A stretch of DNA of 64,000 bases from Saccharicrinis sp963677245. GTDB lineage: Bacteria > Bacteroidota > Bacteroidia > Bacteroidales > Marinilabiliaceae. The position numbers were made by a program, and so were the translations under genes. The stretch is taken from NCBI GenBank assembly GCA_963677245.1, contig OY781921.1, forward strand, positions 1,612,001 to 1,676,000, in the 5' to 3' direction. Shown here piece after piece: positions 16,643-25,075 of the stretch; position 1 is the stretch's first letter; each line of letters begins with the position of its first letter. The notes under the pieces are model-generated. The model saw nothing but the letters and a program-made list of their open reading frames with translations. It made no database searches and was not told the DNA's origin.

Positions 16643-19123
16643 ATGAAAACTAAATTAAGCCCCATTCAGATTTTAGGCTTATGCCTAATGCCAGTTAGTA
16701 TGATCATTTACCATTATGTACCAAACTCCAATGGTTCATTAGAAGGTGCAGCCCTTCTAAACTATCCAATAGCAATTATTTACATGCTTATATCACTGGC
16801 CGACCGGCCCAATAACAAAAGTTTATTCAAAGCTGGAATTCCCAAATTAAACTGGCACATATTTCTTTCGTTGATGATGATAAGTTGTTTCACCTTAAAC
16901 AAAGACATACATGTATTTGCAAGCACTCCGCTTTGGTTACAAGCGATTTTACCTGTTAGTTTATCTACATTTATATTATTAAGCTATCCTACCCAACTAC
17001 CTCTTTGGTTAAAAAAACTATCTTCATTTATACTTGGTATTGGCATACTCATTTTTTTATACTATACCATTGCTCTATTACCATACACACCTTTAGCATT
17101 TATTGGCCTGGTTTTACTTGGAATATCAATCCACCTTATTATCCCATTACTAATATTACTATCAAGCCTAATTACAGCTTTTAAAACTAAATTCATCAAT
17201 GCTATTCCCGGTTTCACATTAGCAGGCTTCGCTTGCGGTGCAATTTTTCTGATCATTTACATTAGTTTATACGTTCATTACGATCATAAAATAAAAAGTA
17301 CACAACAAGAGCTCGTTCTAAATGAAAATGATTCTTTACCGGAATGGGTCAGATACGCGCAAAACAGTAACTCTGCATTCTGGACAAAAAGAATTATAGG
17401 CAAAAACCTCATTTATGAAACTTACAACAATGATTGGTTCAGCCTGGATTTCAACAGAGGTTCCTTTTCTGAAATTCGCCAACATGACCCTTTGGTAGCA
17501 ACAGCCTCATTATTTACAGATGAAATTTCCCTCAGTAATCAGGAGCAAGTTCAAATTTTATCAGCTTGCGCAGATACTCGTCATTATTCATATGAAAAAC
17601 TTTGGTCCGGACGACATCTTAGTATTAACAAAGAAGTAACTGATGTCCGCATTTATCCGGAATTTCGCTTGGCATATTTTGAGAAAACCTTTTGGATAGA
17701 AAATTATAGCACCTCAAGATGGAGTCAGGAAGAAGCCTTATTTACATTTTATTTGCCAGAAGGTGCAGTTGCCTCTTCCCTATCTTTGTGGATTGACGGC
17801 AAAGAAGAAACCTCTAGACTAACAACACGCAAAAAAGCAGCCAAAGCATATAAAACCATTGTTGGACATGAACGTAGAGATCCGGTTGTTTTACACTGGC
17901 AGGAAGGCAATAGATTAACAGCTACCATATTCCCCTGCACACCTAAAGAAGCCAGAAGAGTAAAAATTGGCATTACTACACCTCTTCTTAAACAAGGAAA
18001 CCAACTTTGTTTTACAAACATGAAGTACGATGGCCCCAAAAACATTAACGCCACAGAAACCATTCATGTTAAAATTATTGGAAATACAGACAGTTATAAT
18101 CCTCCTTCTTTCTTTGAAGAAAAACTTCCTAAACAATTTATTTATGAAGGCCATCTCAAAGGCCATTGGCAATTCGAAGTAAAAACTAACACAATTTCTA
18201 ACACGACTTTCTCTTTCAACCAAAAACATTACAGACTAAAACCTATTGAATCCACGAAGCTAGATACACCACAAGCTATTTACTTAGACATTAATCAGAG
18301 TTGGTCTAAAGATGAACTTATATCAATACTTTCCCATGCTGATCAGACACCCGTTTATATACACCTCAACGACTTTAAACAACTTGATTTAACCAACCTA
18401 GACACATTCTATGAATATCTATCAGACAAAACCTTTTCTCTATTCCCGATATTTGAACTCCCTAGTACAAATAACATTTTACTCATAACCAAAGGCAGCG
18501 ACCAATCCCCAATCCCATCAGAACTTAAAAACAGTCCTTTTTACGACAATCTAATAAAAAAGATGAACGATAATACTCAATCTATACCTACTTTGGTTTT
18601 AGGAGAAAACAAGTCGCCTTATATCACAGCTCTGGAACAATTTAAACTATTAAACTGCAGAAATACAACCATCGCAAATTTAACACAACAGCCAATTGAT
18701 GCATGGTTTCAGCAATATAAATCATCAGACAATAAGGTTAATATTCCTATGGCTGGAATAACAATTGAACAAGTTGAAACAAATGCTCCAAACAGCTCAT
18801 TAAAAGCTCCAAGCCATTTATTAAGACTCTATAACTACCATAAAGTGATGCAATCTGCCGGTCACCTTTTCCTTAAAGATGAAGCAGACATTCCGGACTC
18901 CATATACAATTTATGCAACGAAGCTTATATAGTGACACCCATATCAAGCCTTATCGTATTAGAAACTCAAAAGGATTACGAAAGATTCGATATTAAGGAA
19001 AACAAAAACAGCCTTAAAAATGCAAATTTACAAGATTCCGGAGCAGTTCCTGAACCACATGAATGGGCATTAATAATAACACTTTCGTTAATCGTTTTCT
19101 ATTTTTATATAAAATTTAGATAA
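16643..19123 (+). CDS. XrtN-system VIT-domain protein with PEP-type C-terminal anchor
   Basis: 826 residues. The N-terminal third has about six transmembrane segments (between about 10 and 210). A VIT (vault/inter-alpha-trypsin) domain follows at about 335-450: TFYLPEGAVASSLSLWIDG, then AKAYKTIVGHERRDP, then GNRLTATIFPCTPKEARRVKIG. The rest to about 790 is soluble. The C-terminus has PEP at about 803, one transmembrane helix (808-822) and a basic KFR end, which is an exosortase sorting signal. It matches the description of the dedicated XrtN target family in Bacteroidota. An exosortase follows about 280 bp downstream. Its cellular role is unknown. Confidence 0.88.
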   Translation: MKTKLSPIQILGLCLMPVSMIIYHYVPNSNGSLEGAALLNYPIAIIYMLISLADRPNNKSLFKAGIPKLNWHIFLSLMMISCFTLNKDIHVFASTPLWLQAILPVSLSTFILLSYPTQLPLWLKKLSSFILGIGILIFLYYTIALLPYTPLAFIGLVLLGISIHLIIPLLILLSSLITAFKTKFINAIPGFTLAGFACGAIFLIIYISLYVHYDHKIKSTQQELVLNENDSLPEWVRYAQNSNSAFWTKRIIGKNLIYETYNNDWFSLDFNRGSFSEIRQHDPLVATASLFTDEISLSNQEQVQILSACADTRHYSYEKLWSGRHLSINKEVTDVRIYPEFRLAYFEKTFWIENYSTSRWSQEEALFTFYLPEGAVASSLSLWIDGKEETSRLTTRKKAAKAYKTIVGHERRDPVVLHWQEGNRLTATIFPCTPKEARRVKIGITTPLLKQGNQLCFTNMKYDGPKNINATETIHVKIIGNTDSYNPPSFFEEKLPKQFIYEGHLKGHWQFEVKTNTISNTTFSFNQKHYRLKPIESTKLDTPQAIYLDINQSWSKDELISILSHADQTPVYIHLNDFKQLDLTNLDTFYEYLSDKTFSLFPIFELPSTNNILLITKGSDQSPIPSELKNSPFYDNLIKKMNDNTQSIPTLVLGENKSPYITALEQFKLLNCRNTTIANLTQQPIDAWFQQYKSSDNKVNIPMAGITIEQVETNAPNSSLKAPSHLLRLYNYHKVMQSAGHLFLKDEADIPDSIYNLCNEAYIVTPISSLIVLETQKDYERFDIKENKNSLKNANLQDSGAVPEPHEWALIITLSLIVFYFYIKFR

Positions 19124-19401
19124 TAACAGATTGACCACTCTTAAGGATTATATAACCACAACATAGCCAGCTAAAAACTAAACTAACAGTAAAACCCGCA
19201 ATATGCATTAGAAAATCTATTACGCATTAAAATTACTTCAAAACAAGCCACTTCGTTGCTTTATTTCAACTCAACAAAACGGTGCTATGCCTCGTTTCTG
19301 TAAAGCCTTGTTTTATTGCCATTTTAATGCTCACAACGAAGTTCTAAAGCATAATCCGGGTTAAACTAGCTGACTATGTTTTATCACTTTAATTTATCGA
19401 C
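19124..19401. other. Spacer between VIT and exosortase genes, possible interspersed repeat
   Basis: ACTTCGTTG at 19250-19258 and CAACGAAGT at 19334-19342 are inverted copies, and the segment between is less AT-rich than its surroundings and contains further short complementary stretches (AAAACG with CGTTT). It looks like an extragenic repeat unit or a folded RNA. No coding gene is supported. Confidence 0.4.
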
Positions 19402-20847
19402 ATGTTTTTTTCAAAATCCGATTGGAGAAGTATTAGACTTATTACTTTATCAATGAGTTCGATGTTTTATAGTCACAGGGAATTCATTATAAAGCCCGTA
19501 AACTTTTTTAAGGATATTAAAAAAGATCCTCAACATTTCATTTGCGAATATCATGGTTACATTATGGCGATTGTGATTACTTTATCTGCGCTATACAAAT
19601 TTCAGGAATTTGGAGGATTAAAGTTCGAACAATACTTATTTTTCATCATTATCCCATTTACCTTAAAAAAAGGACGTAATGAGTTATACTTTAACGGGAT
19701 AATCTCATTATCAATTATTCTATTAGTTGTATTTTACCTTACGCATACTTATAGTATTTTATACTTTTCCGTCTGTCTTGCCATTATGGCTTCCCTAGCT
19801 TTAACGCAATACAGAGCTGGTATTCTTACCATTTTATTAGCCATAATAACTACACCAGCTGTAAAGTTTCTGTTGAGTAGTTTTAGTTTTCCAATACGAC
19901 TAAAATTAACAGAAGCAGCTGGATACTTGCTTTCTTTATTCATAAATGATCTTTCTATATCTGGTAATTGTATTTTAATTAACCAGCAAGAATTTACTGT
20001 TGCACATGAATGTTTGGGACTTAATATGATTTCTGTTTCTCTGGCATTTTGTATTTTTTGCCTTGGTTTTTGGTCTATCAAAACCAAAAAGAAACCCGGT
20101 TTGCATCATATTGCTTTTCTAGTAATAATAACTTCTACACTAATAATTATAGCGAATTTTATGCGCATTATTACTACAATAATATTACAATCACCACCTA
20201 AAACTATTGGTCATGAACTCATTGGAATCCTAACTTTATTAGCCTATTGCATTATTCCTGCATTCGCGATATCAAGGTTATTAAAAAAACACTTTTACAC
20301 AGAAAAGAATAGATCTTTTAAGAAAAAACAACTGCACTATTTAAGCTTATTGATACCCCCTTTACTTGTATTAGGTAGTTATGGAATACACAATAATAGC
20401 ATAAAGCCTCAATTCTCACCAATGAGCGTCAAACTCGAAGGATATCATAAAACAATTAGCAAAGACGGAGTAATCAAGTTGGAAAATCAAGAATCATTAA
20501 TTTATGTAAAACCTCCAGCTTTTATACTTGGTTCCGACCATAATCCTTTTATTTGCTGGAAGGCTAGCGGATATGTAATTAAAAACGAAAAAGAAATTGT
20601 CATTAACAAACAGAAGGTATACTATTTTGAACTATATAAAGAAAACCAACCTCCACTATATTCCTGCTGGTATTATTCCAACGGTATGCAAAATACAAAC
20701 AGCCAACTAAGCTGGCGTATTTCTACTTTAAAAGGAGACAAACCATACAGTGTGGTAAACATCACCAGTAACAACAAACATCAAACTCGTAAAATCACAA
20801 AAGAAATACTACAGACAAAAAATCTCATTCAAAACACAAAAAAATAA
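19402..20847 (+). CDS. xrtN: Exosortase N
   Basis: 481 residues with about eight transmembrane segments in the first 300. The three exosortase catalytic residues are present: C204 (HECLGLN), R255 (NFMRI) and H271 (GHELIG). Exosortases cut proteins near a PEP-type C-terminal signal and pass them on for surface anchoring. The C-terminal 150 residues after a last membrane segment (about 312-328) form a soluble domain like the EpsI extensions known in some exosortases. The target is most likely the VIT protein just upstream. No glycan-synthesis genes are adjacent, unlike classical PEP-CTERM systems. Confidence 0.88.
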   Translation: MFFSKSDWRSIRLITLSMSSMFYSHREFIIKPVNFFKDIKKDPQHFICEYHGYIMAIVITLSALYKFQEFGGLKFEQYLFFIIIPFTLKKGRNELYFNGIISLSIILLVVFYLTHTYSILYFSVCLAIMASLALTQYRAGILTILLAIITTPAVKFLLSSFSFPIRLKLTEAAGYLLSLFINDLSISGNCILINQQEFTVAHECLGLNMISVSLAFCIFCLGFWSIKTKKKPGLHHIAFLVIITSTLIIIANFMRIITTIILQSPPKTIGHELIGILTLLAYCIIPAFAISRLLKKHFYTEKNRSFKKKQLHYLSLLIPPLLVLGSYGIHNNSIKPQFSPMSVKLEGYHKTISKDGVIKLENQESLIYVKPPAFILGSDHNPFICWKASGYVIKNEKEIVINKQKVYYFELYKENQPPLYSCWYYSNGMQNTNSQLSWRISTLKGDKPYSVVNITSNNKHQTRKITKEILQTKNLIQNTKK

Positions 20848-20856
20848 CACCAAATA

Positions 20857-20887
20857 TTTGGAGATAATCATTTTTTTTGTACATTTG
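20857..20887 (+). promoter_or_regulatory. Promoter for a short transcript
   Basis: TTTG (20857-20860), a 19-bp spacer, then TACATTTG (20880-20887) is a full match to the Bacteroidota consensus. The start would be near 20894, only about 40 nt before a strong terminator hairpin. Confidence 0.65.
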
Positions 20888-20893
20888 TATTAA

Positions 20894-20964
20894 CTCATAG
20901 TTTAGGGTTAGGTTTGGTTAAAGATTGAAAAGGCTCGCATAAACGTTATGCGAGTCTTTTTTTG
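20894..20964 (+). ncRNA. Candidate small RNA of about 70 nt
   Basis: The promoter at 20857-20887 and the terminator at 20932-20963 bracket about 70 nt with no start codon followed by a useful frame. The 5' part is G/T-rich (TTTAGGGTTAGGTTTGG) and unpaired; the 3' part is the terminator stem. This layout fits a trans-acting sRNA. I do not recognise an RNA family. It could instead be a truncated leader. Confidence 0.45.
20932..20963 (+). terminator. Strong rho-independent terminator
   Basis: CTCGCATA (20934-20941) and TATGCGAG (20947-20954) form a perfect stem with a 5-nt loop, extended by outer G-T and G-C pairs, followed by seven T. It ends either the xrtN transcript or the candidate small RNA. 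Confidence 0.85.
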
Positions 20965-21044
20965 TATATACCATTTAATAATACTGCATCTGCGTCCTCT
21001 TTCTTTTTACAAAATCAATCATTTTATTTAAAAAAAACACCCAC

Positions 21045-21060
21045 TTAACGTTATATTAAC
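21045..21060 (+). promoter_or_regulatory. Isolated pair of Pho-box-like repeats
   Basis: TTAAC at 21045-21049 and again at 21056-21060, exactly 11 bp apart. It uses the same unit and period as the two longer arrays downstream. It lies about 410 bp upstream of the porin gene, so it may be a distal site or a degenerate one. Confidence 0.45.
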
Positions 21061-21312
21061 ATTAAGACAAAATAAATAGACACAAGATTGGCGAAAATTA
21101 TTTATTCAAGAAATCCTTATAACACTGTATTTTAGAGCATTAACAACACACACTAACATCCTCTATATATTTAAGCATCGAAAAACCGCTCATTCACATT
21201 CTAAATCCAGAAACTTCACCCTCTGTATTAAAAAAGACTTACCAATTTACATAAATCATTATTTTTCACACCTTTAAGTAGATATAATAACTGTGAATAA
21301 ATTCTCGACCAC

Positions 21313-21350
21313 TTAACTTTTTTTTAACAGTAAAGTAACTCGTACTTAAT
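21313..21350 (+). promoter_or_regulatory. Four-unit Pho-box array upstream of the porin gene
   Basis: TTAAC (21313), TTAAC (21324), GTAAC (21335) and TTAAT (21346) start exactly 11 bp apart. PhoB-type regulators bind direct repeats on an 11-bp period, and the unit resembles the cyanobacterial CTTAAC-type Pho box. The array ends about 120 bp upstream of the porin ATG. Use in phosphate starvation is inferred from the gene context. Confidence 0.75.
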
Positions 21351-21471
21351 AGCACATTGGTGACTATGAAATATGTTTGCATCGGGAAATAAGGAAAATT
21401 TATAACACATTAATAAATCTTTACCAATGCATTGTGGGAGGTGCATTGATAAATAAAACACAGGAATTAAA

Positions 21472-22611
21472 ATGAGAAAAATTGTATTTTTAAGTGCGAT
21501 ATTAGGTTTGTTATGCACTTACGGAATTCAAGCACAATCAAATGCAGATGTAGCCGCAAAAGTTGGAAAAGGTATTCAGCTTAAGACTGAGGATGATTTA
21601 TTTTATCTTAAACTTACCACAAGAATTCAAACAAGGTGGGAATTCCACAACACCTTAAACTCTAATTCTGACAATGACTTTGAGAACAAAGCTTTTGTAA
21701 AAAGAGCACGCTTAAAGTTCGACGGGTATTTCCTTAACGAAGATCTTGTTTATAAAATTGAATATGATTTAGCAGGTGGGTACGTAAGAGACGCATTAGT
21801 GAAGTACAAGATGAATAACCTACAGTTATGGTTTGGTCAAGGAAAACTTCCAAGTAACAGAGAGCGTTTGGTTTCATCAGCTAATTTACAAATGGCAGAT
21901 CGTTCTGTTTTTAATGACTACTACACTCTTGACAGGGATGCCGGTCTGCAGCTTCACCACAAGTTTAAAATAGGAAAAGCAATCATACAAGACAGTTGGG
22001 CTATTACATCTGGTAATGGTATTAAAAATAATGATTTTGCACCAGGTGTTAGTTTAACCGGAAAATTAGAAGTTCTACCATTAGGTGCATTCAAATCAAA
22101 AGGACATTATAAATCTGCTGATTTAAGCCGTGAAGAAACTCCTAAAGTAGCTTTTGCTGTTTATGCTAACCACAACAAAGACGCCTATAAAGATCGCGGA
22201 CAAATCGGAAGTGTAATCGGTGGAGAAGCTGATTTACTAAACGTAGGAGGTGATTTCTTACTAAAATACAAAGGATACTCTTTATTATTAGAAGGAGGTT
22301 CCAGATCTGTGACTGATGATAACGAATTTGTTTATGAGAATGGAAGTATTGTAGACGCTTATTATACTGGTTATGGTGCCAATGTTCAAACAGGTTATGT
22401 ATTCAAGAACAACTGGGAATTATCCGGACGTTATTCTTTTACTAAACCTAACGAAACTGATTACCATCCTGAAATTACAGATTATACATTTGCAGTAAGT
22501 AAATATATAATTGGTAATAATTTTAAGATTCAAGGAGATGTTACTTTACGTGACAAACTAGGTAGTCAAGATCAAATCATTACCAGATTACAAATGGAAT
22601 TCCAGTTTTAA
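21472..22611 (+). CDS. Phosphate-selective porin, OprO/OprP family
   Basis: 379 residues with a signal peptide (about 1-22, cut after GIQAQS). The body shows the alternating pattern of a 16-strand barrel and ends in the aromatic outer-membrane signal MEFQF. Motifs such as RIQTRW near the start, KRARLKFDG and DRSVFNDYY are typical of the OprO/P family. It is upstream of pstS and behind its own Pho-box array, so it probably admits phosphate across the outer membrane under starvation. Specificity for phosphate over polyphosphate cannot be read. Confidence 0.88.
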   Translation: MRKIVFLSAILGLLCTYGIQAQSNADVAAKVGKGIQLKTEDDLFYLKLTTRIQTRWEFHNTLNSNSDNDFENKAFVKRARLKFDGYFLNEDLVYKIEYDLAGGYVRDALVKYKMNNLQLWFGQGKLPSNRERLVSSANLQMADRSVFNDYYTLDRDAGLQLHHKFKIGKAIIQDSWAITSGNGIKNNDFAPGVSLTGKLEVLPLGAFKSKGHYKSADLSREETPKVAFAVYANHNKDAYKDRGQIGSVIGGEADLLNVGGDFLLKYKGYSLLLEGGSRSVTDDNEFVYENGSIVDAYYTGYGANVQTGYVFKNNWELSGRYSFTKPNETDYHPEITDYTFAVSKYIIGNNFKIQGDVTLRDKLGSQDQIITRLQMEFQF

Positions 22612-22627
22612 ACAAAATTTATCATTA

Positions 22628-22668
22628 AATAATTTCAAACCTCATTTAGTGGTTTGAAATTATTTTCG
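22628..22668 (+). terminator. Terminator after the porin gene
   Basis: A perfect 14-bp stem (22628-22641 with 22651-22664) with a 9-nt loop and a short T stretch lies 16 bp after the porin stop. It isolates the porin transcript from pstS. Confidence 0.8.
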
Positions 22669-22810
22669 AAATGCATAGAAGCTTATACTGATGTAAAAAG
22701 TTATATTAGTGTTATTTTATCAATATATTTTTAGCATCAACGTTAGTGTTTTTAAAATGCTTATATAACACATATATTGTAGCTATATTTTGGTTTTTAT
22801 TAGCAAAAAA

Positions 22811-22866
22811 GTAACATCATTGTAACGATTGCTTAACTAACGAGTAACGCTCTGTTAATATATTTG
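22811..22866 (+). promoter_or_regulatory. Five-unit Pho-box array and pstS promoter
   Basis: GTAAC, GTAAC, TTAAC, GTAAC and TTAAT start at 22811, 22822, 22833, 22844 and 22855, an exact 11-bp period over five units. The last unit abuts a perfect -7 element TATATTTG (22859-22866). No TTTG is present at the -33 position, which fits an activator-dependent promoter where the regulator replaces the upstream contact. The leader before pstS would be about 115 nt. Confidence 0.8.
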
Positions 22867-22988
22867 CAGCATTAAAATATTATTATCTATAATTTTAGCA
22901 ACAGAGCAAAATCATTATACAAGAGCGTTTTAGCTATTTTAAATTGAGACTAAAATTCTAATTAAATTAATTTAAACAATACATTAAG

Positions 22989-24056
22989 ATGAAAAAGTTA
23001 TTGGTTGTTCTTATGTTAGCTGGCCTATTTATGGCATGTCAGAATGGTGGTGATAAAAGTAAATCATCAGACTCTCAAAAAGCTACAAGTATTGCCGCAG
23101 CTGGGGCTACATTCCCAATGCCTTATTACAACATGATTATTAAAAACTACATTAAAGAAACTGGTATCCTTGTAACTTACGGAGGAATTGGTTCTGGAGG
23201 TGGTATTAAAAGCCTTAAAGATAAAGTAATTGATTTTGGAGCTACTGATGCTTATTTATCTGACGAAAAAATGGCGGCTATGCCTTCTGAAATAGTTCAT
23301 ATACCAACTTGTTTAGGAGCTGTAGTAATTGCATATAACCTGGAAGGTGTTGAAGGTTTAAAGTTAACCAATGAGTTATTAGAGGGAATTTTTATGGGAG
23401 AAATTACCAAATGGAATGATCCTAAAATTAAAGCCAATAATGACGGTATCGCTTTACCTGATCAGGCTATTACTTTTGTTCACAGATCAGACGGTAGTGG
23501 TACTACTTATATTTTCAGCGACTTTTTAAGCAAAATAAGCAGCAAATGGGAGGAGAAAGTAGGACGTGGTAAATCACTTCAATGGCCTGTAGGAATTGGA
23601 GCTAAAGGAAATCCTGGTGTAGCAGGAACTATTAAATCAACACCTGGTTCTATTGGTTATATTGGAAGTGAGTATGCTTTTGCTCAAAAAATTCCAGTTG
23701 CTTTGTTACAAAACAAAAGTGGAAATTACATTGAGCCAAGCATTGAGTCTATTAGTGCAGCAGCACAAGGAGAACTTCCTGCTGATACAAGAGTAATGCT
23801 TACTGATTCAGACGATGCCAATGCCTATCCCATTAGTGGTTTTACCTGGTTAATTCTTTACAAAGATCAGGCTTACGAAGGAAGAAGCAAAGCTCAAGCT
23901 GAAGCTACTTTACAATTCCTTGACTGGGTAGTTAGCGAAAATGCACAAGCAAGTGCTTCTAAAGTTAACTATGCGCCACTTCCTGAAAAAGCGGTGAAGC
24001 AAGCTAAAGCTATTCTTAGATCAGTAACCTACAGTGGTGAAGCTTTATTAAAATAA
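22989..24056 (+). CDS. pstS: Phosphate ABC transporter substrate-binding lipoprotein
   Basis: 355 residues. The lipoprotein signal LAGLFMAC places the lipidated cysteine at residue 17. The mature protein shows PstS landmarks: GAGATFP-like IAAAGATFPMPYY, the GSGGGIK phosphate loop, DFGATDAYLS, and HRSDGSGTTYIFSDFL. It captures phosphate in the periplasm for PstCAB. It is separated from pstC by a hairpin, which usually allows a large excess of binding protein over permease. Confidence 0.95.
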   Translation: MKKLLVVLMLAGLFMACQNGGDKSKSSDSQKATSIAAAGATFPMPYYNMIIKNYIKETGILVTYGGIGSGGGIKSLKDKVIDFGATDAYLSDEKMAAMPSEIVHIPTCLGAVVIAYNLEGVEGLKLTNELLEGIFMGEITKWNDPKIKANNDGIALPDQAITFVHRSDGSGTTYIFSDFLSKISSKWEEKVGRGKSLQWPVGIGAKGNPGVAGTIKSTPGSIGYIGSEYAFAQKIPVALLQNKSGNYIEPSIESISAAAQGELPADTRVMLTDSDDANAYPISGFTWLILYKDQAYEGRSKAQAEATLQFLDWVVSENAQASASKVNYAPLPEKAVKQAKAILRSVTYSGEALLK

Positions 24057-24098
24057 GATTTTTAATAAAAAGTATAATAAAGATGAAAAGGTAAAAAG

Positions 24099-24124
24099 CA
24101 AATTCCTTTGGAATTTGTTTTTTA
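24099..24124 (+). terminator. Intercistronic hairpin between pstS and pstC
   Basis: CAAATTCC (24099-24106) pairs with GGAATTTG (24110-24117) over a 3-nt loop, followed by a run of T. It looks like a rho-independent terminator; partial read-through would give more pstS than pstCAB mRNA. No separate Pho array was found in front of pstC. Confidence 0.75.
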
Positions 24125-24208
24125 CTTGTTAACAGACATTAAGGTTGAGTAGCCCAATAGCTAGTTATACCTTAATGCTTTTTTAGGTTTAAGGCTCAAT
24201 TGTGAAGT

Positions 24209-25060
24209 ATGAAAAGCGATAGTATAACAAAATATATTCTTTTTCTTTCATCATTTATTATCCTTTTGATTTCCGGCGGTATGGTATTCTCTCTTATTGG
24301 TGATGCTGTACCTGTATTTCAAAAATTTGGATGGGGTTTTATTACTTCTACAGAATGGAACCCAACTGAAGGCAGAGAAAGTTATGGCGCTTTGCCTTTT
24401 ATAGCAGGTACCTTAAGTACCTCTATACTTGCCCTGTTAATTTGCTTACCCATGGCATTTGCTACCGCCTTGTTTATTGCCGAATATTTTAAGAAAACAA
24501 CCGTATCCAGTATTATTGGTTCTATGGTAGATTTATTGGCTGGTGTTCCTTCCATTGTTTATGGATTATGGGGTTTTTACACACTCAGACCATTTATAGT
24601 TTCTTTAGGAATTGATCCACAAGGTTACGGTATTTTCACATCAGGATTAATACTGGCCATTATGATTATCCCTTATGCTACCTCTTTAAGTGCCGAGATT
24701 ATTTCGATGGTACCTAATGAGTTAAAAGAGGCTGCTTATGCAATGGGTGCAACTCGAATGGAAGTAATTTTTAATGTTGTTTTACCCAATGCCCGTTCTG
24801 GAATAGTGGCTGCTTTTGTGTTAGCTTTTGGTAGAGCATTGGGCGAAACGATGGCAGTAACAATGCTTATTGGGAATGCTAACATTATACCTACCGGTTT
24901 ATTTAGTACAGGAAATAGTATGGCCAGTGTAATTGCAAACCAATTTGGCGAAGCTGATGGATTAAAATTGAGTGCGTTAATTGCCATAGGTCTTTTACTA
25001 TTTATTATTACAGGCATTGTAAACGCTATTGGAAAACTAATTATTAAGAGGTTATCTTAA
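24209..25060 (+). CDS. pstC: Phosphate ABC transporter permease PstC
   Basis: 283 residues with six transmembrane segments. The EAA loop that contacts PstB is visible (ELKEAAYAMGATRMEVIFNVVLPNARSG, about 171-198). LWGFYTLRPF and the LGETMAVTMLIGN segment are typical of PstC. It precedes pstA by 15 bp. Confidence 0.95.
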   Translation: MKSDSITKYILFLSSFIILLISGGMVFSLIGDAVPVFQKFGWGFITSTEWNPTEGRESYGALPFIAGTLSTSILALLICLPMAFATALFIAEYFKKTTVSSIIGSMVDLLAGVPSIVYGLWGFYTLRPFIVSLGIDPQGYGIFTSGLILAIMIIPYATSLSAEIISMVPNELKEAAYAMGATRMEVIFNVVLPNARSGIVAAFVLAFGRALGETMAVTMLIGNANIIPTGLFSTGNSMASVIANQFGEADGLKLSALIAIGLLLFIITGIVNAIGKLIIKRLS

Positions 25061-25075
25061 ACAGATTAAGGTAAA

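Noticed and set aside
17749..18229. Two overlapping minus-strand frames of 104 codons within the VIT gene
   Set aside because: They are antisense to the VIT domain, whose reading frame has clear family motifs.
24129..24143. TTAAC followed by TTAAG ahead of pstC as a Pho box
   Set aside because: Spacing is 10 bp, not 11, and no further unit is present.
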